The notes under the pieces: model-generated
What the model was told of the DNA's origin: nothing
The model's database searches: none
Seen by the model: only the letters and a program-made list of their open reading frames with translations
Shown here: positions 33,294-45,950 of the stretch, one piece after another
Layout of the letters: each line of letters starts with the position of its first letter
Numbering within the stretch: position 1 is the stretch's first letter
NCBI GenBank assembly: GCA_947179155.2
Contig: OX359266.1
Span: forward strand, 44,821,039-44,885,038
Reading direction: 5' to 3'
Source: Hedera helix
Taxonomy: Eukaryota > Streptophyta > Magnoliopsida > Apiales > Araliaceae
Length of the DNA: 64,000 nucleotides
Translations under genes and position numbers: made by a program

Positions 33294-35790
33294 CCAATTA
33301 GCAAAAAAAAAAAACAAGCTCCCAACCATTATCTAACTAATTACCATGCAGTTACAAATGATCTTGAGGATCAAGATGTGTAGGGGGCTGGATATATAGA
33401 TTTGCCCTTGGTAAAACGGATTTTGCATGCCTTTGTTTTTCATATATATTATAAAAGGATAAAAATTATATAGTATAATTAATCAGGTTTCAATTTTATT
33501 TTTACATGTTTGTTAATTTGTCCGTCTGAGGCACCCTTTATATTTCAAGGCATTGTCGCATTGCCGTGCGCTTGTAAGCCAATGGTAGCAAGTAGAGTAA
33601 TAAAAATTATGTTGTCTTAATTAATTGTCATAATTTTTTTTCTTTCTTTTATATATATTTTTTTCTGCAGTACGTATGATCAGATATTATGTTTAACTTT
33701 ACTCTATTGTCTTACTCTTTTTTTTTTTTTTTTTGCTAGTTTAAGGGAAATTTAACAATTTTACCTTTACCAAAATTAGATTCCTCGACCTCATGAATAC
33801 CATAAAGTGAGAATTACCACTTACGCACCATGAGTTGATTAAGATATATATGTCTATACAAGTCAGGGGTGGTTCAAAATAATTTGGAGCCTAAAGCAAT
33901 ATTTTTAAATGAGATATTCTATGTTTGGTACGTCATTTATTAACTTTTATGATTAAATTGATTATTTTTTAAATCAATATATCTTATTATTATTTAATAT
34001 ATACGCAAAAAGCCTATAAACTACATATAATTTAGTACTAATGTTAATGTTTACTTTTTTAAAAATTTAGATATATATGTTTAATTATTAATTTATAAAT
34101 GGTCAATTTGACTACAAAAATCAATTGATGACTTTTATCTTGGGACGGATGGAGTATTAATATTTTTTATTTAAATGAAGCTCTATTTTTTTTATACTGT
34201 TAATTTTTTTAGATATTTAATAAATGAATTGGACTATATATGAGCCCTATAGGATTAATTGAGTTTATATTTTTATAAGGCATTTTTTATATGAGTTATT
34301 TATAGTGTTTAAAAATTCGAGGCCTTCCTTTTAATTGGGGCCTAAAGCTCACGCTTTTTTTGTTAAACTATAGGGCTGATACAAGCATGTTTTAGGGTTC
34401 ATTTTCAATTAGGACTTAAAAAAACATTGCTTCGGTTCCCTTGGTTGCTACTTTTCAAATGAAGTTACTGAACTCTTGTTCTTTTATTACTTGATGTGTT
34501 CATTGATCCTTTCACACAATGTTCTATTCTTACAAGTTCCTCCTCGTTAATTTTTGTTCTTCTTCTGTTAGAATCTAGATTACGGCCTAATGGGGAAATA
34601 AAACCTAGTAATAATTTTGTTGATGATGATCTATATAATTATGACTGCTTTCTTAGTAAAGGTTGGTTATGATCATTCAAAAATAAGTAGTGAAGGATTA
34701 TGAGACCTTGTACATGGTCTCTCCCTTCAGATCTAATCAATTAAACTACAAAAGTTGTTACAGTAACAAGTTCGGACGATTGTTTATTAAAAACACAGAT
34801 TTTTAAAAATTGATGCAAGACCATGTATGAGGGTTGACGTTTATCCATTGCTGGAAGGTGAAAGGAAGTTGGCAATTGGGAACCACCGATCAAAACTCTG
34901 ATAAACGACAACTATAACCATAACAAACAGAAAAAAGAAAAAGAAAACAAAAGGTAAACTAATATAAAAGGAAAAAAATTATTTAAATAAACATAAGTCA
35001 AATATCTGTATTTTCAACAAATCTAATATCAAGAACAATATCTATATTTTTGAAGTTCCAAATTTACTCTAACTGGCCGGTAGGGGCAATGAATAATATT
35101 CTTGAATCATCTATATGTGAAGTTTGGCTTTGGTCAAGGAAGGACGGAAAATGGCTTCCTTAATTGCAATGAACATATTTATATAATAGAAATTGTTGAC
35201 GTCTGATTCTGTCCGGTTGTCCTGTTGGCCGTCCGGATATGATACCTGCACAAAAGTCCTAACGGCTTGGGCCGTTGGTGGACTCCTCTTGTGTGAGAGT
35301 TAGTGAAGGTTTTAAAAAAGGTCAACAATGGAGGTCTGTGTATTTAGTAAAGTAGTAATGTGCATGTGTACGTAAACGTTTCCTCCATCATTGACTGGGT
35401 ATTTATAATGCCTATCTGACTCTTACCCATTCCCTTTGGGATTGTCCATCAACGTGGTATAGTTTGAATAGGAAGGTAATCTCCTAAACCATCTAGAAAC
35501 CTGACTCCTATTTTAATGCGGATTAGATATAGTAAATAGCCACAGTCCATATTGGATTAGGGACCTATCCCAAACCTATTGGATTTAGATATATAGGTCA
35601 ATGGCAAGGTTTTAGATATGTTATTCTGCATGAATTGGGGTAGCAGTAGACAATAACTGAATTAATATATAATTTATCCCCTAATAATGAATGGCTAACT
35701 GAAGTTCCTTCTTCTTCTCTTTAGAAATTGATGGAGGACACCCCTAACGCGGTTGAGAGGCAGCGGACTAACTAAAAGCCCATTGTAAAT

Positions 35791-35794
<4 letters not shown>

Positions 35795-35837
<43 letters not shown>
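35795..35837. repeat. (TA)n microsatellite
   Basis: Uninterrupted TA run of about 43 bp. Confidence 0.95.
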
Positions 35838-35842
<5 letters not shown>

Positions 35843-37140
35843 GAGAGTAATCATAGTATGTATTTATTATGAATCCTTATAGGGCATATATTATCCATAG
35901 CTTTCAAAACAAGAGTAAACAGTTATAATTATAAATTAAAAATCTACGTCCGCTACTAATAGTACGGATGTTTAAAAAATCCGTCAGTAATAGTAACATT
36001 TAAAAGTCAAACCCTAAATTAAATTCTAAAAGCGCGTCCGCTATTATTATTAGAAGGTGATTTAGTACTGACGGACGTCAATTTTTAATTTTTAATCTTA
36101 ACCATTTATTCTTATTTAGAAAATTATGAATAATATATGTTTTATAAAAATTTATAGCAATTATTTACAATAAATTAACCCCATATATATATTTATATCC
36201 TCATAACAAAAAATAAAAATGGAAGATCTCGTAAGCTCACTGGTGAATCGTAAAAAATTAGATTTTACAAGTTGTAAAATGAGTAATTATAAGAGGACAA
36301 TTTTATAGCGGTCCCATTTGGTTCACTATTCACCGATTTGATATTGAATGTTACTATTTAATCTAATATTATAATGAATGGAAAGTGATCATAATAGAGT
36401 GGTTATATGTCATTATAAGTTTATAACCCATCTGTTTGTTCGTCTTTAAAGTTCGTGCAACATTTATATTTGACACTACATTAATATCTTTTCTTTTCTT
36501 TTTTTAACAAAAAGGCTAAAATAGGAGTATATATTACCGACACTATATTACCATCTAATTCTCGGTTTGGTTTGAACGTTGAAGTTAAAATAAAAGTTGA
36601 TAATGTTTGATTTGACATTCATGTAAGAGTGATGTTAGAAATTTTAAAATATTAAAATATATTTTAAATAATGTCACTGTAATATTAGTTGAATAAATTT
36701 TATATAATTAATTATATCATAAATTATTATTAAAATATTTAATATTATATTTTTTAAAATTCATTTAAAATTAAAATTTTAAAACTCTTAACAATACTGT
36801 TTATGTAATTGTGTGCCTTAATGTGAGATTACATCCATATATGAATGTGATGTAAACTTAATTTGATTACCAACTTAATTGGGTGAATTGCAATGTAATA
36901 ATCAAATATATACTAATAATATATGATGATAAAATTATATTGATATTAATTAAATACGAATTTAATTAGATATATAAGATAAAAGGGTATAAACAAACTC
37001 ATTTATTACTATTTTATTTTATTTTTTAAATGGGAGTATCTATCAATAGAGGGTAAAACAATTAAATAGTAAAGTAAAAGGAAGAAAGAAATTGTGGCCA
37101 GAAGAGGCTTGGGCTTACTAGAACCCGGTCGAACCCGACC

Positions 37141-37194
37141 AGCCCACTGGCCGAAGCCAGTGGGCTCGACTAACCTACTGGCTAGAACCAGTAG
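37141..37194. other. Two adjacent perfect hairpins upstream of the GTE gene
   Basis: 37141-37166 is AGCCCACTGGC-CGAA-GCCAGTGGGCT (11-bp stem, 4-base loop). 37175-37194 is CTACTGG-CTAGAA-CCAGTAG (7-bp stem). The stems are related in sequence. They lie about 350 bp upstream of the likely first exon end. Function unknown. Confidence 0.7.
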
Positions 37195-37706
37195 ACTTTA
37201 ACCAGGCAGGCGACAGTTGTCAACGGCTCAACGCAGGTCCACGACAGGAGTCGTTTGTGCATGCGCCGCCCTTCACGTGTGAGTAAACACAAAATGATTG
37301 AATTAAAATCACAAAGTTTTCTTCCCCTCGCGTAACTGTGGTAAATAGTTACCCTTCGATCCTTAAGTGTCATACACGCTCCTTTCAAACGCGTGAGCAA
37401 GCACCCACTTCATCATTGATGCTTAGACACTCAACTACCATGGCTCTTTGCCGAGAGTGAGAGAATACAGATAGAGATTTAAGAGAGAAAGTGTACAGAA
37501 GCAGAAAGGGAATCTTGTCGACAAATCCAGAAACAAAGGTATGATTTTTAAACTGTACTGTTTCTATATACCCTAGTTATATATACATACAAGTTAATTT
37601 GATCGTTTTCTCTGAAATAAGGGTTTAAATATCTAATTCTTTCGAGTTGGAAAAGTAGAGGTGAATTTCATCACGGTTTGAAATCAGCGTTGTGGATTTT
37701 ATATTT

Positions 37707-39693
37707 ATGGCTTCGGGGTCACTAGTGGATGGAAATGTTGGGAATGAAGGTTTTAGGGAGAAGCCTAAAGTGAAGGATAGCAAGGATTATAACATAAAGT
37801 CATTCGAAGGTCTAAACACAAATGTAACAGAGCCACAAACTGAAACCCTAGCTTCTGAAAAAGATAATTGCGTTGATGCAACGTCTGATGATTCTTCGAG
37901 TCTAAATCGTAATCGTACACGGGCAGTTATTGGAGGCCCGAAATTAGGGTTTCCAAGTCTGGAGAATGGTGTTACTATTAATTTGGCTTCAAAGACAAAG
38001 AAGGAGGTGAGGGAGCTTCGGACGAAGCTCCATGGTGAGCTTAATTTGGTAAGGAATTGGGTGACGAAGATTGATGCAAAAGATCATCAAAAAGCGGGTG
38101 GTAATGTTGATGTTGGTGGTGGGTCGAAAGGAGTGCAGCTGGAGGTGGCGGAGGCAGGACCTCGTCAGTCAAGGCCTTTTCATCAGCTGAGTATATCTGT
38201 TTTAGAGAATAGTGAAGGTGTAAATGCAGAGAAAGAAAGGAGGACACCCAAGGCAAACCAGTTCTATAGGAACAGAGAGTTTCTTCCTGCTAAAGATAAG
38301 TTTCCGGCAGCAGACAAGAAGTCAAAATCAAATGGGAAGAAGCAAGGCGAGGGTGAAATTGGGTTTGAGTTGGGGAAGTTTTCAAATAAATTGCACAAGA
38401 GTTGTAATGCTTTACTTGAGAAATTAATGAAGCACAAGCATGGCTGGGTGTTTAATAAACCAGTTGATGCAAAGGCTTTTGGTTTGCATGACTATTTTGA
38501 TATTATCAAGAATCCAATGGATTTGGGTACTGTGAAATCTAGGCTGAGTAAGAATTGGTACAAGTCTCCTAGAGAATTTGCAGAGGATGTGAGAATTACG
38601 TTTCACAATGCTATGACCTATAATCCAAAAGGACAGGATGTTTATTTAATGGCAGATCAGTTGATGCAAATATTTCAGGAGAAGTGGGTGGTTATAGAGG
38701 CTGATTATTTGCGGGAAATGAAGCTTGTTGTAGATCATGAAGGGAGTCTAGATACACCTACAGCAAGGAAGTCTCATACGCCACCTCTTGTAATGAGAAG
38801 GGTTTTAGAGAGGTCAGAATCCATTACTCATCCCCTCGAGCCCAACTCAAAAGTAATGAATTTTGCTCATTCAGGCAGGACCACTGTCCCGAAGAAGCCG
38901 AAGGCTAAGGATCTTAATAAAAGGGAAATGACTTATGAAGAAAAGCATAAGCTTAGCACAAACCTGCAAAATTTGCCACCTGAAAAGCTGGAGAATGTCG
39001 TCAAGATCATAAAGAAGAGAAATTCATCTCTTTGCCAACACGAGGATGAGATAGAAGTGGACATTGATAGTTTTGATACTGAGACTCTCTGGGAGCTTGA
39101 TAGGTTTGTAACCAACTACAAGAAGTGTTTGAGCAAAAACAAAAACAAGGCTGGACTTGGAAATGAAGCAAAGGCCATTTCTGAGCCGAGTGTCCACACA
39201 GAGGTAAATGCTTGGTCATATTTTGTATGTTTTTCCTATATAGAAATGTAAGACAGTTAATGCATCTTTTCCAACTTTTTTGAGATAGCACCCAGCTCCA
39301 ATTGTGGTAGAGGCTCCCAAAGAAACTAAAACAGGTAATATTTCTTAATACATGGGAATTGATGGCAATTTCACTTGATGAAGACCTGATATCCTTCAGA
39401 ATAATGGATCTAAGTTTTTTCTGTTTGTTAGTAGATAAAAAGGACACATGCACTTCATCTCCCATTCGAGTGGCAAAGCAGGGCAATGTCTCAACTAATG
39501 GAAGTAGATCAAGCAGCTCTAGTAGTGATTCTGGATCCTGTAGTGGTACTGTTATTAAAATCTTTAATATATGACTTTTTTAATTACTGGTGATGCATGA
39601 TGTTAATACATCTTATTTTAGGAGTTAACCTTTTCCATTCTGTGATTACTTTGTAACTTTACAGATTCTGATAGCGGAAGTTCCTCCAGGTAG
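37707..39693 (+). CDS. GTE-type bromodomain and NET-domain transcriptional regulator
   Basis: Exons by splice signals: 37707-39203, 39289-39334, 39435-39545 and 39665-39693; total 560 aa. The bromodomain (about 230-330) has the ZA-loop GWVFNKPVD, the DYFDIIKNPMDLGTV signature and the acetyl-lysine-binding Asn306 in TYNP. The NET domain (about 403-474) carries the EMTYEEKHKLS start and DSFDTETLWELDRFV. The protein ends in a Ser-rich tail. This is the plant BET-like Global Transcription factor group E layout, a nuclear reader of acetylated histones. The start at 37707 is the first ATG after a probable 5' UTR intron (donor 37539, acceptor before 37688). The third exon ends in phase with a short last exon. 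The stop TAG at 39691 is followed in frame by ten sense codons (39694-39723), which may be the former C-terminus, and it overlaps a possible extra donor. Confidence 0.9.
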
Positions 39694-41184
39694 GAATATG
39701 ATGCAGGACTGTCACCTAGGGTTTAGGTAATATGATGTCCTTCTATACCTTTTTCTTATTGTTATTTGAGGTGTACTGGAAATATGCTTCTATTCTAAGT
39801 CATATGGTGCATGTGGTCCTAAATGAAACTTATAAAGAAATTTGTTTTGGTCTTCACAGAATTTAAAGTGAAATCCATTCTGATTAGGAGAGAATTTTAA
39901 CTTATTCAGCTTATGTGCTGAATAATTAATTCAAAATTTTCTCCACTTTTGCTGGTAGACAATGATTGTTGGGCTTTAGAATATATGCTATCATAGCCTA
40001 GGATGAAAACAATTAAAACATTCTTTTCGTCAAATTTGGTACAGCCGCACTTAGGTCTTAGAAAAAGTTATAGTAGCTTAAGTTTGCAGATGGCGTAATT
40101 TCCCTCATACCTGCCGAATGTGTGAGTCAAATACCTCTTTGCCCGGGCATTATTGTTCTAAGAGCCAGCAAGGGTCATATATGAATTTTCCCCATGTCAA
40201 CTGCAAAAATTGTGCTTATTGTTCTTACGTGGCTAACAAGTTACAGTTGTCTTAATATGGTTTCTTCCAAGCTTGTTTTGACTCGTTATATTAAAAAATA
40301 TTGGGAAATTTTGATATTTTGCTACATTTTCTTAACATGTAGAGTTCTGTATTTATCTTTTTTAGCATAAATGCGAGGGCACCATATGAATCATTAGAGA
40401 GATAATTTTAAACTTTAAAGAGCTGTCAAAGCATGTTAATTAAACCTAGAAGAACAAACTGAGCACAGAGGCCTGATTGCCTGCAGTATAGTCAGATGAT
40501 GATCAATGTTGTTATTGATGGTGATAGTGGTGGTGGTTTCTAAAAGATCTACATGTTAGAGTTACCTAAGAGAGTATCGAAGCTGCATGTTTCCTAGACA
40601 TGATATACTTTTGTTCAGATTCAGTAAATTTAGTTCCCCGAGGAAAATCATAGTTTTTAAGTGTACTAAAAAATGGATTTTATGAATAGATCTTCTGTCA
40701 AGAATGTTAATGAAAAATCTGTATGTGATCTTTGTTGCTTCTTGTTTAATTATTTAGAGTGAGTTTGCTGATGTCATATTCGGGGATTGATTTTCTGGGG
40801 TCGTGGATAGCAAGATTTTAACGGGGGATAGCGTTTTTAGGCGATCATGCAGATCTAATGTACAGGGGATAGAGTGGGGTGGATGGAGTTGTGGAGTATG
40901 TTTATGTTATCCAGTGGTGGCTTTTTACTTTGATCGTATATGGGTGCCATTCCTTTTTAGCGGCTTCTAATAATATGCTTACTTATTAAAAAAATTACCT
41001 TAGAAGTGGTTAGGTAATCTGAGTTCAAACATTACATCATTTCGTTTGTGGTTGACTTGTTTTCTCCAAGTGGTCAAGATTTTGTCGCTGAAGGTCCATG
41101 TAAAATTTTAAAAGGTCTGAGGGAGGTAAATCATTCCAAAAAAAAATAATAATGATGATGATGATGTGTTTTGTCTTACTTATC

Positions 41185-41525
41185 AGTATGTCTTATTGTT
41201 CCGCATTACGTTGCTTCACTTGTTATCTTCTATAGATCATGCTATTGTCACTTAAAGTCCGTTAAAACTTTCAAGTTGCTTCACTTGTTATCTTCTATAG
41301 ATCATGCTTTTGTTACTTAAAGTCCATTAAAACTTTCAAGTACGAAGGGGGTGAGGAGGGAGGGGGAGGTAAGTTACGAAGTTATTTATCAATATGTCTT
41401 ATTGTTCCGCATTACGTTGCCTCACTTTTTATCTTCTATAGATCATGCTTTTGTCACTTAAAGTCCATTAAAACTTTCAAGTACGAAGGAGGCGAGGAAG
41501 GAGGGGGAGGGAAGTTGTGAAGTTA
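41185..41525 (+). repeat. Local direct repeats (three partial copies)
   Basis: A block from TATGTCTTATTGTTCCGCATTACG through ATCTTCTATAGATCATGC and CATTAAAACTTTCAAG occurs starting about 41188 and 41393, with a partial copy from about 41275. The second and third are followed by purine-rich TACGAAGG(G/A)GG...GGAGGGGGAGG tracts. Confidence 0.85.
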
Positions 41526-42801
41526 TTATGTTTTGTACCTCTCTCTCCCTGTCTCTGCTTGGTGGAATATTAAATTATTATCCATCTTTCTCGTGAATTT
41601 ATTGTTTGGGAAAAATTTCTATACAAGCTTTATGATTATGTTATGAAGCATTTATGCAATTTAATTTTTTTTCCTTTTGGAATTTCAACCTAGTTTTTCA
41701 TGGTTTAATTGGTCCATGAGATACTAATTATTTCAATTCAAGTTGAAACTAGTACCCTTAATATATGTACCATATAATATTAGAAATAAAACTCGCGAAA
41801 AAACTTCCAAGTCCCATTTTTCTTCTTCAGACTGGTGGTTTGATATATAAGATGGTATTGCATGTCACAATTGGATTCTAGTCTGCAGCAACTTTAGAAG
41901 GGCCTGTAGCCCGCATTTGCTTGTTGTTCAAAATTTATTTTATTTATTTTAATATTTTTTTAACGAAACCCTCATTAGGCGAATGAGAATGTGTTTATTC
42001 AAGTCAGTAGGGGTTCTTTTATGGTAGAGTTTTATCTATGTAATCATTATGCCAAATTAGTTTTACATTTTCAATTATTGACTTCCTTTGAATGAAATTA
42101 TGATACATATATCTTGGGGAAAAGTGTAGGACCTGAATTGACTTTCTGTGCATTATGATGGTCAACCAGACCAGTTTTTCTTTCTTTCCCAAAATTCCAG
42201 CTAGATTATTATTATTGATGATGATGATGATGATGATGTTGATAAAAAAAAGTAGTATTATCATTATTATTATTTGATGGTCATTACTATCGAGCTAAAT
42301 TATGAAATTGCTTTATGGCCTTGTACAGAAACACACTTGCTGATATTTGCCTTTTATCTTGCAGGTCATTAATTTAAAAAAACAATGATAAATTTCGTCA
42401 GCAGTTAAAAGGGTTATCAGTATATGGTTCTGCCACTTAAGTTGTTACATTTGTACAGCGTAAATAAGTTTAACCACCCCCCCCCCCAAAAAAAAAAAAA
42501 AACAAACAAAAGTGTAGATTTGCATGTGACTGCTACATTGTGGTTATTAGGTTCAGTGGATTTCAAAAATTAACTGGTTTTGGTTCTTGAATAACTCTTT
42601 TTACGGTTTTTAGTTGTAGATCAAAGGACTATTTAGAATTTTAATGTTCCTCCTCAAGGGCTCAGCCGCATGAGGACTGGTTCAAGAACTAGAATTAGAT
42701 AACATTGGGTTCTTGGGATGAGTAAAAATCTGGTTATGATAAGAACTGCATATTTATTCCTTGAACTTGTGGTGGCTCATATGCCCCTTACCCAGGGCCT
42801 G

Positions 42802-42935
42802 TTATGTTTTGACAGGAACTGCCCTGGATTTTTATTAATCCCTTTGGAATCTTGAAATATGTATGTTTTGATGGGAACTGCCCTGGATTTTTATTAATCC
42901 CTTCAGAATCTTGAATTATGTACTGCGAGTAGTAG
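42802..42935 (+). repeat. Two-copy tandem duplication
   Basis: TATGTTTTGA-(C/T)-(A/G)GGAACTGCCC through ATTAATCCCTT and AATCTTGAA occurs twice with about a 62-bp offset. Confidence 0.8.
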
Positions 42936-44650
42936 TAGTAGTAGAGAATAAATAAACAAATAAATATTGTACTCACCTGGATATGTGCGTGGTCTCCCTA
43001 GTCCCAAGCTTCTTTATACCTTCAGAATGTTGTCTCGTGCAAAATTTTCCAGAGCCGCCTCATGGACCATATGAACATTATTTTTACGAAATATAGACTT
43101 CTTAATTACTTTGACTCGATCTATCTGAAAACTGCATAAAAACGTTGTCCTAAATATGCTGTCGCATCTAATTGTCCTCATTAGTAGAATACACAAATTG
43201 TTAATTCTATATTTCAGCATCTACTTGTATTAAATTAGCTCCATCTCCCTTTCACTAGGAGGAAAAAGCTGAATTTTTTCACCGACTCGGAGCATTGATT
43301 AATTAAACTAAATATCCCATAACTTACTGTTAATATTTTTTATAGGCGTATTGTAACATTTTGAATGGTCTAGGCAGCAAGTTTTGATGATTAGTGTTTT
43401 GTCAGGCTCGACAAGTCGTGTGGTAGAAAAAAATGTAGTTTTTGCAGTATCATTGTCTACTGTCTTGGACATTTTTGTGCTATGCAAAAGGAATGTTTGT
43501 TATAGAGAATATTTACTTTGCCGTTCTGGGCATAAAAACAATGGAAGCATTTTAATTTGGGTGTGTAGTGTGTTATTATCAATTTTTAAAAAAATGTGTT
43601 ATGATGAATTTAAAAGTACATCCATTTGTAGCCTGAAAGAAGTGCCCCAGCTAGCTACTAACCTTGTTGCACCATATACAAATATAATATACGAGCATGC
43701 TATGTCATGAGGGAGAGATAAGTAGCTAGCTCGTGATAAGAATGTCGTTTTTTAAATTATATCACTTTGTATTTCATCAAATATGAGCTATGAAATTAAG
43801 GAATTCCGCTAGCTTTAACCGCGTGCGTACTTATATAGTTATATTAGAACATTCATCAAGGTTCTAGTGGCGCGCATTCCGATGGGTGTGCGCAGGTTCT
43901 GGTTAATCTACTGGATATATATATATATACATTGCGGTGGTGTTCCATAACGCACATATTTGTCAAGGGTGTTCGACAACGCACATATTTGTCAAGACTA
44001 TTGTCCTAATGTGATGTTGTCATTAATGTTTAAGAAATATTTTTTTTAAATATATATATATATATTGTTCAAAAAAAATATTTTATAAATATATTTTTAA
44101 TTTTATAACGGATGAATATAGACTACAAAACATACCAACTATGTTGCTTTTCTACTTGGGAAATACACAACTACATTAGAAAATTTTAAATTTACACATT
44201 TGTTTTCAAGTTGGTAAATTCATCCTTACTCTTTCAGTTTTAGACTGCAATTATTATTGGACAAGTATTTTTAACTATGAAATTAAAATTTTCCAAACTA
44301 TGATTTGAAATAATCAAGATGATGATTTTCTGACGCCTGTATTGATTTTGTGGCATTTAGAACAAAACAGAAGACAAATTTAAGCATGATGAACTACGTA
44401 CGTACATAGCTACACTAGAAAATTTTAAATTTACACGTACGCTTGTTTTCAAGTTCACTCCTACTCTTCTAGTTTTGGGCTGCATGCAACTGAATAATTA
44501 ATTTCAAGCCCAAACATTGTCAAAATTATATTTCCAAATAAGATACCATGGATGGATGATAATTTTCTCACGCATGCATTGATTTTGTTCATCTAGAAAC
44601 AAATTGAAGAGATAATAAATTTACTGTTAACCCAATTAATTAAAAAAGTG

Positions 44651-44835
44651 AGTGGGTTTGATAACAACGAAGTTATTGTGCATGATACGGCGGTGTTAGG
44701 GCGGTCTAATGTAGCTAGGCTTAGTGTGGATGCCGCAAAGCGGTGGAATGCTGAGGTTGTGATTGTTACGAGTAATCCGGTGGGGTTGTGGATGCATGTA
44801 AGGCTGCTGGGATACCTGTCTTGGGTCCAATTTGG
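44651..44835 (+). pseudogene. Relic of an unrecognised protein-coding gene (3' end)
   Basis: An open frame reads SGFDNNEVIVHDTAVLGRSNV... to about 44790, with good codon use and an alternation of polar and hydrophobic residues (AEVVIVTSNPVG) that suggests a real Rossmann-like or similar fold. Around 44785-44795 the likely frame moves by one base and continues VVDACKAAGIPVLGPIWDS to a TAG near 44832. That sequence is coherent protein, so a one-base deletion is likely. No start, promoter or upstream exon is visible; an upstream GT-AG exon cannot be excluded. I do not recognise the family. Confidence 0.5.
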
Positions 44836-44964
44836 GATTCCTAGACTAAAGTCTCTTATTAAATTTTATGTTAGCGCCAGAGCAAGATTTTAAAAGCCGG
44901 AAGAAGATGATACCCTTGCCAAATCTAGTAGTGTAAGATGAAGAATGACCAGCTTTGTTTGTTT

Positions 44965-44966
<2 letters not shown>

Positions 44967-45020
<54 letters not shown>
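44967..45020. repeat. (AT)27 microsatellite
   Basis: Uninterrupted AT dinucleotide run of 54 bp. Confidence 0.95.
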
Positions 45021-45024
<4 letters not shown>

Positions 45025-45222
45025 AGAATTATCAATAACAACCGATTGTTGATAGTAACCAAATCTAAACTGTAGTAAGAGGGATTAACGGCAGGGCTAA
45101 TTAATGAGAAAATTGGTATACTGCAAGAGGGAGTAGCAGCATGACCTACTACAAGAAGGAATGGTAGTATGACAAATCCACGGCAAAAACATCCCCCTAC
45201 ATTTTTTGTTTGTGTTTGATAC

Positions 45223-45256
<34 letters not shown>
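45223..45256. repeat. (ATT)n microsatellite
   Basis: About eleven ATT units. Confidence 0.93.
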
Positions 45257-45950
45257 TTATGATGTGTGTTTTTATGTTTGTGCAAGTATGTACTAGCAAC
45301 AATCTGCATAGCATGCGTTTAGACTGAAGATGGTTGAACAACTTAAATGTACGTTGTTTGTACTATACATTCTGTGTAGTAGTTGTAGTAGTGGTGCATG
45401 TAATGTAAACTCACATTCACTTATCAATTGTCGGTTATCTCCAAGACTCCAACTGTTGCTTGGCAAAATTTGCTGACAATTATATATATAGAGTTTGAGT
45501 CCTACGTTATCTATTTGATGATAAAAACTACTTTCTTGAAATTAATTTGATGAAATTGGAGTTTCGGGGATACACAAACAGATAGATGTTCACCAACTGT
45601 CACTAAAACACAGTTAAATCACTATAGTATAAGTACTGTATAAACTCTTAAATTAGTTTTATTCAATATTTCAAGAGAGAAAATCAGAACATGTATTTCT
45701 TTTATTTTCTATCCTCCGTCTTGGGAAAGGGAAGAATTTTCACGATTCATTTAAACATAAAAAAGCTACTTATTGAAAAGCAAGTAGAACTGAAAATTCA
45801 TTAAAAATGTAGGCATGCCCCTCCCTTATGCCAAAAATAATCATATCCTTTACAATTTAATCATTATCACCACCCTCCTTTTATTGCTCGCTTTTGCAGA
45901 GAAGTCCAGAATAAAAATCGTATTGTGATAACAATGTTTCTAAGTTATGT

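Larger units (their letters stand above)
33294..37538. other. Intergenic region, displaced CLE 3' flank to GTE promoter
   Basis: 33294-33360 is the original downstream flank of the CLE gene, split off by the copia insertion. No gene is visible in the rest. A Stowaway-type end (GGGACGGATGGAGTA) stands alone near 34142. About 35190-35690 begins TGTTGACG and carries GC-richer transposon-like text (TGATACCTGCAC), possibly an old solo LTR, not proved. Around 35945-36090 a degenerate block with repeated GTCCG(C/T)-TATTA words looks like a decayed DNA transposon. Confidence 0.45.
39694..45950. other. Gene-poor region between GTE and TBL genes
   Basis: Downstream flank of GTE, then AT-rich sequence with local duplications (41185-41525, 42802-42935, and a diverged pair 44150-44345/44400-44605), a C13-A15 run at about 42477-42506, TA and ATT microsatellites, and one gene relic at 44651. 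Open frames here (such as 43384 and 42019) have no recognisable features and no gene context. Confidence 0.5.

Noticed and set aside
35190..35690. Possible solo LTR starting TGTTGACG
   Set aside because: No matching 3' terminus, TSD or second copy could be found in the window.
43384..43710. 108-codon ORF in the GTE-TBL intergenic region
   Set aside because: No motif, no promoter or intron signals, AT-rich random-looking composition.
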